Assembly: GCA_964605795.1 (NCBI GenBank)
Contig: CAZSDZ010000001.1
Span: 62,001-126,000, forward strand
Length of the DNA: 64,000 bases
Origin: JAFGOM01 sp964605795
GTDB taxonomy: Archaea > Halobacteriota > Methanomicrobia > Methanomicrobiales > Methanospirillaceae
Direction of reading: 5' to 3'
The position numbers and the translations under genes are program-made. Shown here piece after piece: positions 7,669 through 15,731 of this stretch. Within the stretch, counting starts at the first letter, position 1. Each line of letters opens with the position of its first letter. Below the pieces are notes generated by a model. That model had not been told where the DNA came from. It saw only the letters and a program-made list of their open reading frames with translations, and searched no databases.

Positions 7669-9137
7669 TACCGATACAGGTCACGGTGTTTAGATGGAAT
7701 CCTGCAACCGAGGAGACGGGACGGATGGTGGGTTACGAGGTATCGGTTCATGAAGGTGCACGGGTTCTTGAGGTATTGCAGAAAATTCACGACGAGATCG
7801 ATCCCAGCTTATCATTCCGGAGCAGTTGTAAAGCAGGACAGTGTGGCAGTTGTGCAGTTCTTGTAAACAGTGAGCCGAAACTGGCATGCATGACCGAGGC
7901 ATTCGACGGGATGGAGATTAAACCGTTGAACCTTCCGGTGATCCAGGATCTGACCGTGGACCTCATCCCGGGAATCAACCAGATACCCAGAATTACAACA
8001 GATAACGAAGCAGGCCTCCCCACCCATGAGGAGATCCAGGCAATAAAACCCCTCCGTGACTGTATCGAGTGTTTCTCCTGCATCTCAGTCTGTCCTGCGT
8101 GCGATGTCACTGCATTTACCGGGCCTGCAGCAATGCGGGGATTTATGCGGATAGCACTTGATCCGCGGGACAGCGCAAACAGGATCGGAAAGGCCATAGA
8201 AGATGGTCTTTTTACCTGTACATCCTGCGGAAAATGTTTAGAGGTCTGTCCAAAGAATATCGAAATTCCGGGAAAAGCAATAGAGAAACTCCGTGAGATA
8301 GCAAATAAAGCAGGACTGACCCTGCCCCGTCACCAGGAAGTTGAAAAACTCGTGCAGACGACCGGGAGAAGTGTCCCGAGAGAGAAACTAACCTTCCTTG
8401 AGCAGGTCGGTGAGGTCATCGAGCCTGAGGGAGAAGTCAGGGGAGAAGTCGGATTCTTCGTGGGATGCATGTTTAACGGCAGGCTTCCGGACACGGCACT
8501 GGACATGCTGTACGTGATGAGAAAAAACGGAATCCGGGTCATCATCCCCCCTGAACAGGTATGCTGTGGTTCGCCCCTGATTCGTACAGGACAGACATCG
8601 TACCTAAAAAAACTCCAGGAGACGAATAAAAACTGTTTCTCAAAACGGGGCATAACCACAGTAATGACAATGTGTGCCGGGTGCGGGGCAACGCTCAAGA
8701 ACGATTACCCTGATAAACCATTCGTTGTAAAAGATGTAACAGAAGTTCTTGTTGAGTATGGCATTATTCCTACCAAAAAACTCCCGGTTACAGCAACCTA
8801 TCATGATCCCTGCCATCTTCTCCGGGGCCAGGGAATTTTTGATGAACCGAGGAGCCTGCTTATTCCGGCAGTACAGGATTTTATTGAGATGCCATCCATC
8901 TGCTGTGGATCCGGAGGTGGAGTACGATCAGGGATGCCTGATGAAGCAGCAGCGCTTGGAGAGAACCGGAGAGAAGCCATCAAAAAGACAGGTGCAGATA
9001 TTGTCGTGACCGTCTGCCCGTTCTGTGAGTACCATATCCAGGAACATACTGACCGCCCGGTAAAAAACCTGCTCACTGTTCTTCGTGAAGGATACGAAGC
9101 CATGGAAGTGTCAGATAAAGAATCCACAGATGATTAA
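7665..9137 (+). CDS. tfrB: Thiol:fumarate reductase iron-sulfur subunit (TfrB)
   Basis: This 490-aa protein has three parts. The N-terminal 2Fe-2S domain carries CKAGQCGSC plus a later Cys. A central ferredoxin domain has two 4Fe-4S motifs, CIECFSCISVCPAC and CTSCGKCLEVCPK. The C-terminal half has two CCG domains ending in CCGSP and CCGSGGG, the module also found in heterodisulfide reductase subunit HdrB. That combination is diagnostic of TfrB, where the CCG part handles CoM-SH/CoB-SH oxidation and the clusters pass electrons to TfrA. Translation starts within the tfrA stop codon. Confidence 0.94.
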   Translation: MIPIQVTVFRWNPATEETGRMVGYEVSVHEGARVLEVLQKIHDEIDPSLSFRSSCKAGQCGSCAVLVNSEPKLACMTEAFDGMEIKPLNLPVIQDLTVDLIPGINQIPRITTDNEAGLPTHEEIQAIKPLRDCIECFSCISVCPACDVTAFTGPAAMRGFMRIALDPRDSANRIGKAIEDGLFTCTSCGKCLEVCPKNIEIPGKAIEKLREIANKAGLTLPRHQEVEKLVQTTGRSVPREKLTFLEQVGEVIEPEGEVRGEVGFFVGCMFNGRLPDTALDMLYVMRKNGIRVIIPPEQVCCGSPLIRTGQTSYLKKLQETNKNCFSKRGITTVMTMCAGCGATLKNDYPDKPFVVKDVTEVLVEYGIIPTKKLPVTATYHDPCHLLRGQGIFDEPRSLLIPAVQDFIEMPSICCGSGGGVRSGMPDEAAALGENRREAIKKTGADIVVTVCPFCEYHIQEHTDRPVKNLLTVLREGYEAMEVSDKESTDD

Positions 9138-10386
9138 AGAGAACCATATCATCTCGTATCTTTCAGATTTTACTTCAGTCTGTGAGAATGGAGTTCATGA
9201 TAACAGCCAGGGAAACAAAACGGTGATTGATACGGTTTCTCTTGACGGTTCAGAGATACCCAGGTATGGTAACGCGTTCTGGACTGCACGACAACGACAG
9301 GCTGCAAATATCCACGAGATCTCGTATCGAGCCTGTTTTAAACCCCAACTTCCCCGTTTCTTTATATCCCTGCTTACCGCCCCGGGTGACCGGGTCTATG
9401 ATCCCTTCGGGGGCCGGGGAACAACAGCGATCGAGTCAGGACTTCTGGGAAGAATTCCCTTATCAAATGATATCAACCCGCTCTCAAAAATTCTGATACA
9501 CCCGAGGCTCTGTATTCCTGATATGGCCAAACTTGATACCCGCCTGTCAGAAATTCCCATGGACGCAAAAGCCCGTTCCTCCCTAGATCTCTCGATGTTT
9601 TATCACCCTGATACCGAGGCAGAAATTGTTTCACTCCGCTCTTACCTGCTCTCTCGGGAAGAGAGGGGAGAGTATGACATGCTCGACGCATGGATTCGGA
9701 TGGTTGCCACCAACCGGCTGACCGGCCACTCGCCCGGGTTCTTCTCTGTCTATACCCTTCCCCCGAACCAGGCAACATCGCAGAAGCGCCAGGTAAAGAT
9801 AAATGCAGACCGGAACCAGGTTCCCCCATACCGGAACGTCTCCGGGATCATCAGGAAAAAATCAAGGCAACTGGTAAAGGGCCTCTCTACGGAGGATCTA
9901 CTCAGTCTGCGAAAGGCTGGCAGTGATGCGATTCTGCTTGTCGAGGATGCCCGGTATACCCGTGCGATCCCTGATGCGTCGGTACAACTGACGGTCACGT
10001 CGCCTCCGTTTTTAAACAACGTGCAGTATCCCGGCGATAACTGGCTCCGTTGCTGGTTTAACGGGATAGATGCCGAAACCGTGAGCAGGGGGATCACTAT
10101 TCCTGCAAACCTTTCTGCCTGGAGCACTATCATGGGAGACGTCTTTTTTGAACTCTTTCGTATCACGGCACACGGAGGATGGGTTGCCTTTGAGGTTGGA
10201 GAAGTAAACGGCGGGAAAACACGGCTTGATGAGATTATCGTCCCCCTTGGACGGAAAGCCGGATTTTCCTGCGTGGGAATTGTTCTTAATCAGCAGGTAT
10301 TTACAAAAACCGCAAATATCTGGGGGATTGACAACATGAAACGCGGAACCAACACCAACCGGATCGTTCTCTTTAAAAAATTATGA
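9130..10386 (+). CDS. DNA methylase-like protein with permuted motif order
   Basis: The protein is 418 aa from the ATG at 9130, which overlaps the tfrB stop. An upstream in-frame GTG (9085) is less likely. A SAM-binding motif resembling N4/N6 DNA methylases, YDPFGGRGTT, lies at about residue 95, followed by LSNDINPLSKIL. A catalytic-type motif TSPPFLNNVQYP comes about 200 residues later. This is the reverse of the commonest order for the family (catalytic motif first). No endonuclease or specificity gene is adjacent, so it could be an orphan methylase or act on RNA. The target is unknown. Confidence 0.8.
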   Translation: MIKENHIISYLSDFTSVCENGVHDNSQGNKTVIDTVSLDGSEIPRYGNAFWTARQRQAANIHEISYRACFKPQLPRFFISLLTAPGDRVYDPFGGRGTTAIESGLLGRIPLSNDINPLSKILIHPRLCIPDMAKLDTRLSEIPMDAKARSSLDLSMFYHPDTEAEIVSLRSYLLSREERGEYDMLDAWIRMVATNRLTGHSPGFFSVYTLPPNQATSQKRQVKINADRNQVPPYRNVSGIIRKKSRQLVKGLSTEDLLSLRKAGSDAILLVEDARYTRAIPDASVQLTVTSPPFLNNVQYPGDNWLRCWFNGIDAETVSRGITIPANLSAWSTIMGDVFFELFRITAHGGWVAFEVGEVNGGKTRLDEIIVPLGRKAGFSCVGIVLNQQVFTKTANIWGIDNMKRGTNTNRIVLFKKL

Positions 10387-10418
10387 TTAACTCCCTATTT
10401 AAAAAAGAAGAGCAATCC

Positions 10419-10449
10419 TATCTTTTTCTTACTGAACTCTAAGAGTTCA
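10419..10449. terminator. Convergent terminator with perfect inverted repeat
   Basis: Between the convergent methylase and thioredoxin-reductase genes lies a T-rich tract (TCTTTTTCTT) followed by TGAACTCT-A-AGAGTTCA at 10433-10449, a perfect 8-base inverted repeat. Archaeal termination relies mainly on T-tracts, so the plus-strand T run probably stops the methylase transcript, while the hairpin could protect or end either transcript. Confidence 0.5.
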
Positions 10450-10455
10450 TCACCG

Positions 10456-11607
10456 TTAATGGGTCATCAGGTAGGAGTACACCTCAAGTGCTGCTTTTGC
10501 CCCTTCTCCGGCGGCAATGATGATCTGCTTCCCCCTGATACTGGTAACATCTCCGGCTGCAAAGATACCGGGTTTACTGGTATGACAGTTGATATCAATA
10601 ATTATCTCTTCATCATCATTGAGATCCACGAGGCCCCTGACAAAGGAGGTGTTTGGGACCCATCCAATCTCTGCAAACATCCCGTCTAATGGGAGAACCA
10701 CGGTCTTTTTGGTGTCTCGTTCCCTGATAGTCGCTTCCTGCAGCATTGGACTGCCTCCCAATGCAACAACCTCGTAATTGAGATACATGGTGATATTCTT
10801 CTTTTTTGCAAGCAGTTCCTCGTAGATCTCATCGGCACGAACCGTACTCCTGATAATGAGATACACATGCGACGCTATCCCGCTCATCTCAATAGCTGTC
10901 TGAAATGCCGAGTTCCCGCCACCGACAACAGCAACAACCTTGTTCTGAAAGAGCGGCCCGTCACAGGTTGCACAGATCGAGAGTCCCCTTCCGATGTACT
11001 CTTCTTCATGTGAAACACCGATATTTCGCGGCCTTTTTCCCTGGGCAAGGATCAGTGACCGGGTGGTGTACTCCTGGTTTTTTGCAGTCTGCACCACGTA
11101 GTGCTCTCCTGCAGCCCGGATATCAGTGACAGGGATGAGTTCAAGGTCAATTCCCTCCTCCCGTACCTGCTCCTCGAAACGATGCATGAGATCCTCGCCG
11201 GTTACCATCCGAAATCCCATGTAATTCTCAATAGCCCAGCTCGCCAGTGCCTGCCCTCCGATATTTTCAGAGATTATCAGGGTCTTTAATTTTTTTCTGG
11301 CGCAGTATACTGCTGCAGTAAGCCCGGCCGGACCGGCACCGATGATAACAACATCATATGCCGTTTCTTTCTGCTCTTTGGTAACTAAATTCTGTAATCT
11401 CGTCTGGTCAAATCCGATGATAATCTCATCATCAACACGAATTACCGGGACTCCGTACTGACCAGATAATTTAACCATCTCTTCTGCCGCATCCTGTGAC
11501 AACCCCACATCGAAATTTTTATACGGAATATTATGGCGATCCAGGAATGATTTTGCCATTCTACAGTACGGGCAGTTTTTTGTACTGTAAACTGTTATTT
11601 CAGGCAT
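10456..11607 (-). CDS. Glutaredoxin-thioredoxin reductase fusion
   Basis: One 383-aa chain joins two redox modules. Residues 1 to about 78 form a glutaredoxin/NrdH-like domain with CPYC at 12-15 and the cis-proline segment YGVPVIRVDD. From about residue 84 follows a complete thioredoxin-reductase-like flavoprotein: FAD motif IIGAGPAGLTAAVYCA, active site CATCDG, nucleotide motif VVGGGNSAFQTA, and C-terminal FAD motif GIFAAGDVTSIRGKQ. The fusion suggests that the reductase passes electrons directly to its tethered disulfide carrier. The electron donor (NAD(P)H, ferredoxin or F420H2) cannot be told by eye. Confidence 0.93.
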   Translation of the reverse strand: MPEITVYSTKNCPYCRMAKSFLDRHNIPYKNFDVGLSQDAAEEMVKLSGQYGVPVIRVDDEIIIGFDQTRLQNLVTKEQKETAYDVVIIGAGPAGLTAAVYCARKKLKTLIISENIGGQALASWAIENYMGFRMVTGEDLMHRFEEQVREEGIDLELIPVTDIRAAGEHYVVQTAKNQEYTTRSLILAQGKRPRNIGVSHEEEYIGRGLSICATCDGPLFQNKVVAVVGGGNSAFQTAIEMSGIASHVYLIIRSTVRADEIYEELLAKKKNITMYLNYEVVALGGSPMLQEATIRERDTKKTVVLPLDGMFAEIGWVPNTSFVRGLVDLNDDEEIIIDINCHTSKPGIFAAGDVTSIRGKQIIIAAGEGAKAALEVYSYLMTH

Positions 11608-11628
11608 ACGATCATCTTGAACCCGGAA

Positions 11629-11636
11629 GTATATAA
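11629..11636 (-). promoter_or_regulatory. TATA box for the glutaredoxin-thioredoxin reductase gene
   Basis: On the minus strand the sequence TTATATAC lies with its centre about 25 bases upstream of the ATG at 11607. That spacing would place the transcription start at or just before the start codon. No clear Shine-Dalgarno sequence precedes the ATG, so the message may be leaderless or nearly so. Confidence 0.55.
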
Positions 11637-11835
11637 GTGATTATCGTTTGGGAACGATTCTTTTTGAGAGGATTAAAGGAGCAGAACAGAGAAATAAAGC
11701 ACGATGCTCTCGAAATTGTTCTCATGCTTCTGGTTATCTCCAATACTTGTCCTTTCGTCTCGCACTATCTCAATCCGGTTACCGGGTTTATCAATCAAAA
11801 GAAGCGAGAACAAAAAATGATAAAATCAGGTATTA

Positions 11836-12351
11836 TCAGGATCTTCTGGCAAGACCCACGAGAAGAGCAGCACCGAGGAGAGAGAGAAGGATTACCCCAC
11901 CAAGAGGTGTCTTTGTCGGAAGAGGACCGATCGGGAGCTCAGGCGTTCCCATATCAGGCTGCGGTGTCAGGGAAGCATCGATAGTACCCTCTAATCCCTC
12001 CTCGAAACGAAGATTTAACTCCTGGGATTCTCCTGCCTGCAGGGTAACGGTCTGTGCAGCCTGGCGGTCACCGATCCAGAAATCTAAGGTCTTTCCAATG
12101 GTATCTTCTCCCGTGTTAACCACAAGTCTCTTGTCAAAGGTTCCGGTATCACCATACCGGCCGGCCTCTGCCGTAGTGATGGTCCCAAGGATAGTTCCGT
12201 CCAACTTCGCCACAATCTCTGTTCCTGCCGGAACCGGCTCACTGTCAATGGTACAGGTTCCGTAAAATTCATACGGGAGGGGAGGAACTGCCATTGCTCC
12301 TGTTACCACTCCGGCAAGACACAGTATCAGTATTCCATATGTTACCTTCAT
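11836..12351 (-). CDS. Secreted protein with C-terminal membrane anchor
   Basis: I do not recognise a named family. From the ATG at 12351 (SD-like GGGATG upstream) the protein is 171 aa. Residues 1 to about 22 form a signal peptide (MKVTYGILILCLAGVVTGAM). The body is a beta-rich domain of about 110 residues with the segment FYGTCTIDSEPVPAGTEI, resembling carboxypeptidase-regulatory or Ig-like folds. After a Pro/Thr linker (LPIGPLPTKTPLG) comes a hydrophobic helix ending in ARRS, which leaves the protein anchored by its C-terminus outside the cell. It follows the cohesin-like gene by 83 bases and may belong to the same surface-protein unit. Confidence 0.75.
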   Translation of the reverse strand: MKVTYGILILCLAGVVTGAMAVPPLPYEFYGTCTIDSEPVPAGTEIVAKLDGTILGTITTAEAGRYGDTGTFDKRLVVNTGEDTIGKTLDFWIGDRQAAQTVTLQAGESQELNLRFEEGLEGTIDASLTPQPDMGTPELPIGPLPTKTPLGGVILLSLLGAALLVGLARRS

Positions 12352-12434
12352 AATACATCCCAACGATATACGAACGATTCGCGTATCAATATACAACGTA
12401 TGTGTAATAATAAAATAATGTTGATGGTTTTTAT

Positions 12435-13412
12435 CTAATTACCCGGCAATAAACCCCCTTCCTTCATAAAAAGGAAGTACCCGGTACCCGGAACGAGCAT
12501 GATGTCATCAGTCAGAAATCCGGCAGCCTCTGCATCATGTACGATCGGTTCCTCGTACCGTTGGTTTGCGGCATCATACCTGATAAGATAGACCCATGAC
12601 GGGGCAGAAGAGAGAACCGTTCCTAATGGTACCGGAATTCCTCCTGGAATTCCGATGAGATTCCATCCCGGGTACAGGGGCTTATCAGGGGTTTGGGAAG
12701 TACCGGCAGGCACTGGCAGGGTTATGTCATGCTCTGCATAGACCCAGTAGCCATCATTCTGCCTGATAACGGTCTGTGGGGTTACGGTCATCCATCCGGA
12801 AAGCGGGGAGAAGGTAAAGATAGAGTGACCGTCTACCGGAACATGAGAAAAGATATCGGCAGTATCTTCTCCCGCGGGCAGGGATACCGGGATAGATACC
12901 ATATTCCATCCCGCGTACAGGTTCAGTTGCCCGGTCGTTCCGGCACCGGGAGTGCTGACCTGCAGGGATCCTGGCGTTATCGTTGCAGGTATCTCATTTC
13001 CGACATCATCATCAAGGGCGGTAATCTCTGGAACAAGAGAGACAGAGCCGGGGTTTTCCCCCTTTATGATAATGGTTCCAAGGAGAATATCACTGCTTCC
13101 GGCCTTAATCTGCTCGTAAATATCTACAGCCTTTACCGACACGCGGGTCCCGTCTGTGATGGTGATATCATGAAGACCAGCCCAGTCAGGGAATGTGAAG
13201 TTCTGGATACTCGCAATTCCGGGCTCGGAAAGACTGATATCCATCACGTACCCGGCAAGCCCGGTCCCGGCAGAATCAAGGTACAAAAAAACCGGTATCG
13301 TGGATCCCGGTGTGGTCTGGTGATCTGATATCAGTACGGTCGCTGCACTGACAGGAGGAATGGAGAGAAGTATCAGGAGAAAAAGAAAAAAAAGGACTGC
13401 CTCCCTTATCAT
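12435..13412 (-). CDS. Secreted cohesin-like protein with C-terminal GWN/PGTGY module
   Basis: The protein is 325 aa. A signal peptide covers residues 1 to about 24. Residues 25 to about 150 resemble a cohesin domain: VLISDHQTTPGSTIPVFLYL, then AGYVMDISLSEPGIASI and DILLGTIIIKG. The rest is a repeated module with LYAGWNMVSIPV, DGYWVYAEHDI, YPGWNLIGIPG and VPGTGYFLFM, which also ends the beta-helix protein at 34219-36906. The start lies 3 bases after the stop of the dockerin-bearing gene, with the ribosome-binding site GGGAGGT inside that gene's end. Cohesin assignment is by pattern; other carbohydrate-binding-like beta sandwiches are possible. Confidence 0.78.
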   Translation of the reverse strand: MIREAVLFFLFLLILLSIPPVSAATVLISDHQTTPGSTIPVFLYLDSAGTGLAGYVMDISLSEPGIASIQNFTFPDWAGLHDITITDGTRVSVKAVDIYEQIKAGSSDILLGTIIIKGENPGSVSLVPEITALDDDVGNEIPATITPGSLQVSTPGAGTTGQLNLYAGWNMVSIPVSLPAGEDTADIFSHVPVDGHSIFTFSPLSGWMTVTPQTVIRQNDGYWVYAEHDITLPVPAGTSQTPDKPLYPGWNLIGIPGGIPVPLGTVLSSAPSWVYLIRYDAANQRYEEPIVHDAEAAGFLTDDIMLVPGTGYFLFMKEGGLLPGN

Positions 13413-13415
13413 GAT

Positions 13416-14960
13416 TCATACCTCCCGGTACAGCAGGATGATATCCTGCATCTCAATCGCTCCATTTCCATTGAGATCAAAGAGAGATGCCGGCTGGTTG
13501 TGTTTTGCCCATTCAATGTTGTTGTAAAACAGGATTAAATCCTGGTAATCGAGGCGTCCGTTCCCATTGATATCCTCATATATTCCATCTTTACCTGGAT
13601 CCGTGGGCATATCGAGAGCTCCTGGGAAGATCTGAACGACAGGGGTCTGTTGCAGTATTTCAACCGTCCCTTGTGACGTGTCACCATCCAACCTGACCAG
13701 CCATGCATCGGTCCGGCCCTGCAGCTTGGAGATATCACCGTCCGATGACAGGGTACTGCCGACAATAACAATACTTCCATCGGGATTGGTGAAGACTGAT
13801 GAACCGGTCTCATACCTGCTCCCGCCAAGGGTCATATCCCAGAGCAGGGCTCCTTCCCGTGAGAGTTGTAAGAGCCAGATATCGCCATCCTCGCGGGTTC
13901 CGGTTCCGGCAAGATCACCATCAAAAGAGTAGGTATCCCCGACAATCAGATACCCGTCACGGTTTTCAGCACAATCCCATGCAAGATCTGAATAACTCCC
14001 GCCAAATGTCTTCTGCCAGAGGATAGTCCCATCAGGTGAGAGCAGGACTGCCCAGAGATCACTGGTATTTACGGCACCATAATGAGAATATAAATCCCCG
14101 TCATCTGACGAGGTCGTACCGACTACAAAGAGATTACCATCAGATGTCTCGATGACAGCATGGCCCCAGTCACTCCGTGATCCCCCGTAATAGTTCTGCC
14201 AGAGTGGATCACCTTTTGCATCGGTCCTGATGAGAAGGAGATCGGTCCCGCCATGGTGACCTGCTATCCCGGCATCAACCGAGGAGCCCGAACCGGTCAG
14301 GATGTATCCCCCGTCACTCATCCGGAATGCCCGATCTGCATTCTCATTTCTCAGGCCTCCGTAGGTCTTTTCCCAGACAATATCACCTTTTTTGTTCAGG
14401 GAAACCAGCCATACATCGTTCCCCCCCGCGTTATGACTGACATCACCGTCTGAAGATGAGGTATAGCCTGAGAGGATGGCATTGCCACCGGGAAGCACAA
14501 CACCGGTTCCGGCTTCCTCATCCCTGCTTCCGCCATACTGTCTCATCTGCACAAGATCTCCATCTCGCGAGAACCACGCCGCCCAGATATCAACGCCCCC
14601 GTGATTCTGCACAAAATCTCCGTCAGATGACTTTGATGAGCCTACTGCAAAGAACGAACCATCGCTGTTCTCAGTGATCATGAGTCCGTAATCACGTTTA
14701 CTACCGGTAAGTACCCGTTCCCAGAGGGTGTTACCCCTGCTGTCTGTACGGACGATCCAGACATCCTCATTCTCCTCTTTTGCAGTCATCCCTGTCAGGA
14801 TATAGCCACCGTCCGAGACCGGGGCTACCCAGTAGGCACAATCGTGACTCCCGGCTGAACCGATGGTCTTCTCAAAAGTGATATCAGGTGGAACAATGGC
14901 CATGCCATGAACCGTACAAAACAGAAAAACTGCAATTACCGTATACAAATATGATTTCAT
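13416..14960 (-). CDS. Secreted beta-propeller protein with C-terminal dockerin
   Basis: The protein is 514 aa. A signal peptide (residues 1 to about 22) is followed by about seven repeats of 50-65 residues with the pattern GGSxxD...DGGYILxGxTxSxDGD...DxWLVxLxxxG, fitting a seven-bladed propeller. The last 52 residues hold two calcium-loop segments, DINGNGRLDYQD (463-474) and DLNGNGAIEMQD (495-506), each with D/N at positions 1, 3 and 5 and an acidic residue at 9 and 12. This is a complete type I dockerin. The next gene in the operon encodes a cohesin-like protein, its possible binding partner. Confidence 0.87.
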   Translation of the reverse strand: MKSYLYTVIAVFLFCTVHGMAIVPPDITFEKTIGSAGSHDCAYWVAPVSDGGYILTGMTAKEENEDVWIVRTDSRGNTLWERVLTGSKRDYGLMITENSDGSFFAVGSSKSSDGDFVQNHGGVDIWAAWFSRDGDLVQMRQYGGSRDEEAGTGVVLPGGNAILSGYTSSSDGDVSHNAGGNDVWLVSLNKKGDIVWEKTYGGLRNENADRAFRMSDGGYILTGSGSSVDAGIAGHHGGTDLLLIRTDAKGDPLWQNYYGGSRSDWGHAVIETSDGNLFVVGTTSSDDGDLYSHYGAVNTSDLWAVLLSPDGTILWQKTFGGSYSDLAWDCAENRDGYLIVGDTYSFDGDLAGTGTREDGDIWLLQLSREGALLWDMTLGGSRYETGSSVFTNPDGSIVIVGSTLSSDGDISKLQGRTDAWLVRLDGDTSQGTVEILQQTPVVQIFPGALDMPTDPGKDGIYEDINGNGRLDYQDLILFYNNIEWAKHNQPASLFDLNGNGAIEMQDIILLYREV

Positions 14961-14989
14961 GGAAGCAACATACCCGTATAGGCCATACT

Positions 14990-14998
14990 AGTATAAGA
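14990..14998 (-). promoter_or_regulatory. TATA-like element for the dockerin-cohesin operon
   Basis: The minus strand reads TTCTTATACTAG here, with the TATA-like core about 34 bases upstream of the ATG at 14960. A short leader of roughly ten bases is expected. This is a pattern match only. Confidence 0.4.
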
Positions 14999-15058
14999 AA
15001 ATGTTGTACCGGCTTTTCCCTTAAAAGGACACCCCGGAAAAAGAGGAATCCCTGTTTT

Positions 15059-15562
15059 TCAGAGCGTTATCTCTTTAAAGGATTTACCAGGGACGTTACA
15101 GATGGGGCAGCGATCCGGTACTTCATCAATAACGACATTTCCACAGACCGGGCAGATCATGATTCGTGACGCCACCAGATCCTTCCCTTCCCTCACTGCT
15201 TTGAGTGCTGCTTCATACAGGCCTGCATGCACTTCTTCAGCCTTGTTTGCAAAGGTAAAGATGGTTTTTGCTGCAGTATTCCCATCCTTATCAGCTCCTG
15301 CTAAAAATTCCGGGTACATGGTAGTGAACTCGTGGGTCTCCCCGACAATGGCAGCAGAGAGATTCTCTTCTGTAGAGCCGATCTTTCCGGCAGTGGAAAG
15401 CAGCTTCTTTGCATGAATTGTCTCTGCCTCAGATGCTGCCAGAAAGAGTTTTGCGATGTTCTTTAATCCCTCTTCTTCTGCTTTTTCTGAAAAAAAGAGA
15501 TATTTTCTGCTCGCCTGGGACTCTCCGGCAAACGCAGCCATAACATTCTCGTCAGTGCTCAT
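15059..15562 (-). CDS. rbr: Rubrerythrin
   Basis: Rubrerythrin reduces hydrogen peroxide in anaerobes using a di-iron centre in a four-helix bundle and a C-terminal rubredoxin-type iron site. The protein is 167 aa. The bundle contains AFAGESQASRKYLFF, AEAETIHAKKLL, AIVGETHEFTTMYP and ANKAEEVHAGLYE, which supply the Glu and His ligands. The rubredoxin-like end has CPVCGNVV and CPICNVPGKSF. It lies at the edge of a 5-kb block of oxidative-stress and redox genes. A TATA-like stretch is near 15588-15600. Confidence 0.95.
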   Translation of the reverse strand: MSTDENVMAAFAGESQASRKYLFFSEKAEEEGLKNIAKLFLAASEAETIHAKKLLSTAGKIGSTEENLSAAIVGETHEFTTMYPEFLAGADKDGNTAAKTIFTFANKAEEVHAGLYEAALKAVREGKDLVASRIMICPVCGNVVIDEVPDRCPICNVPGKSFKEITL

Positions 15563-15731
15563 AGGTCATATGTGTGAGAGATCCTCTAATATCCTTTACG
15601 GCAGATGACCTGCCCAATCGATGTGACCAACCGGTATAGGGATCTGATTTTTGCACTGCCGTTGTTGGATGAAACCGCGAGTTTAATCCCGGGGGTATCC
15701 TCAAGTGGTATGAGAAAAAAACCCCTCTTGC

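Noticed and set aside
11648..12265. Plus-strand 205-codon open frame near the surface-protein cluster
   Set aside because: Mostly antisense to the secreted protein gene, with low-complexity Arg/Ser-rich sequence and no family features.
12693..13328. Plus-strand open frame opposite the cohesin-like gene
   Set aside because: Antisense shadow of a gene with signal peptide and recognisable domains.
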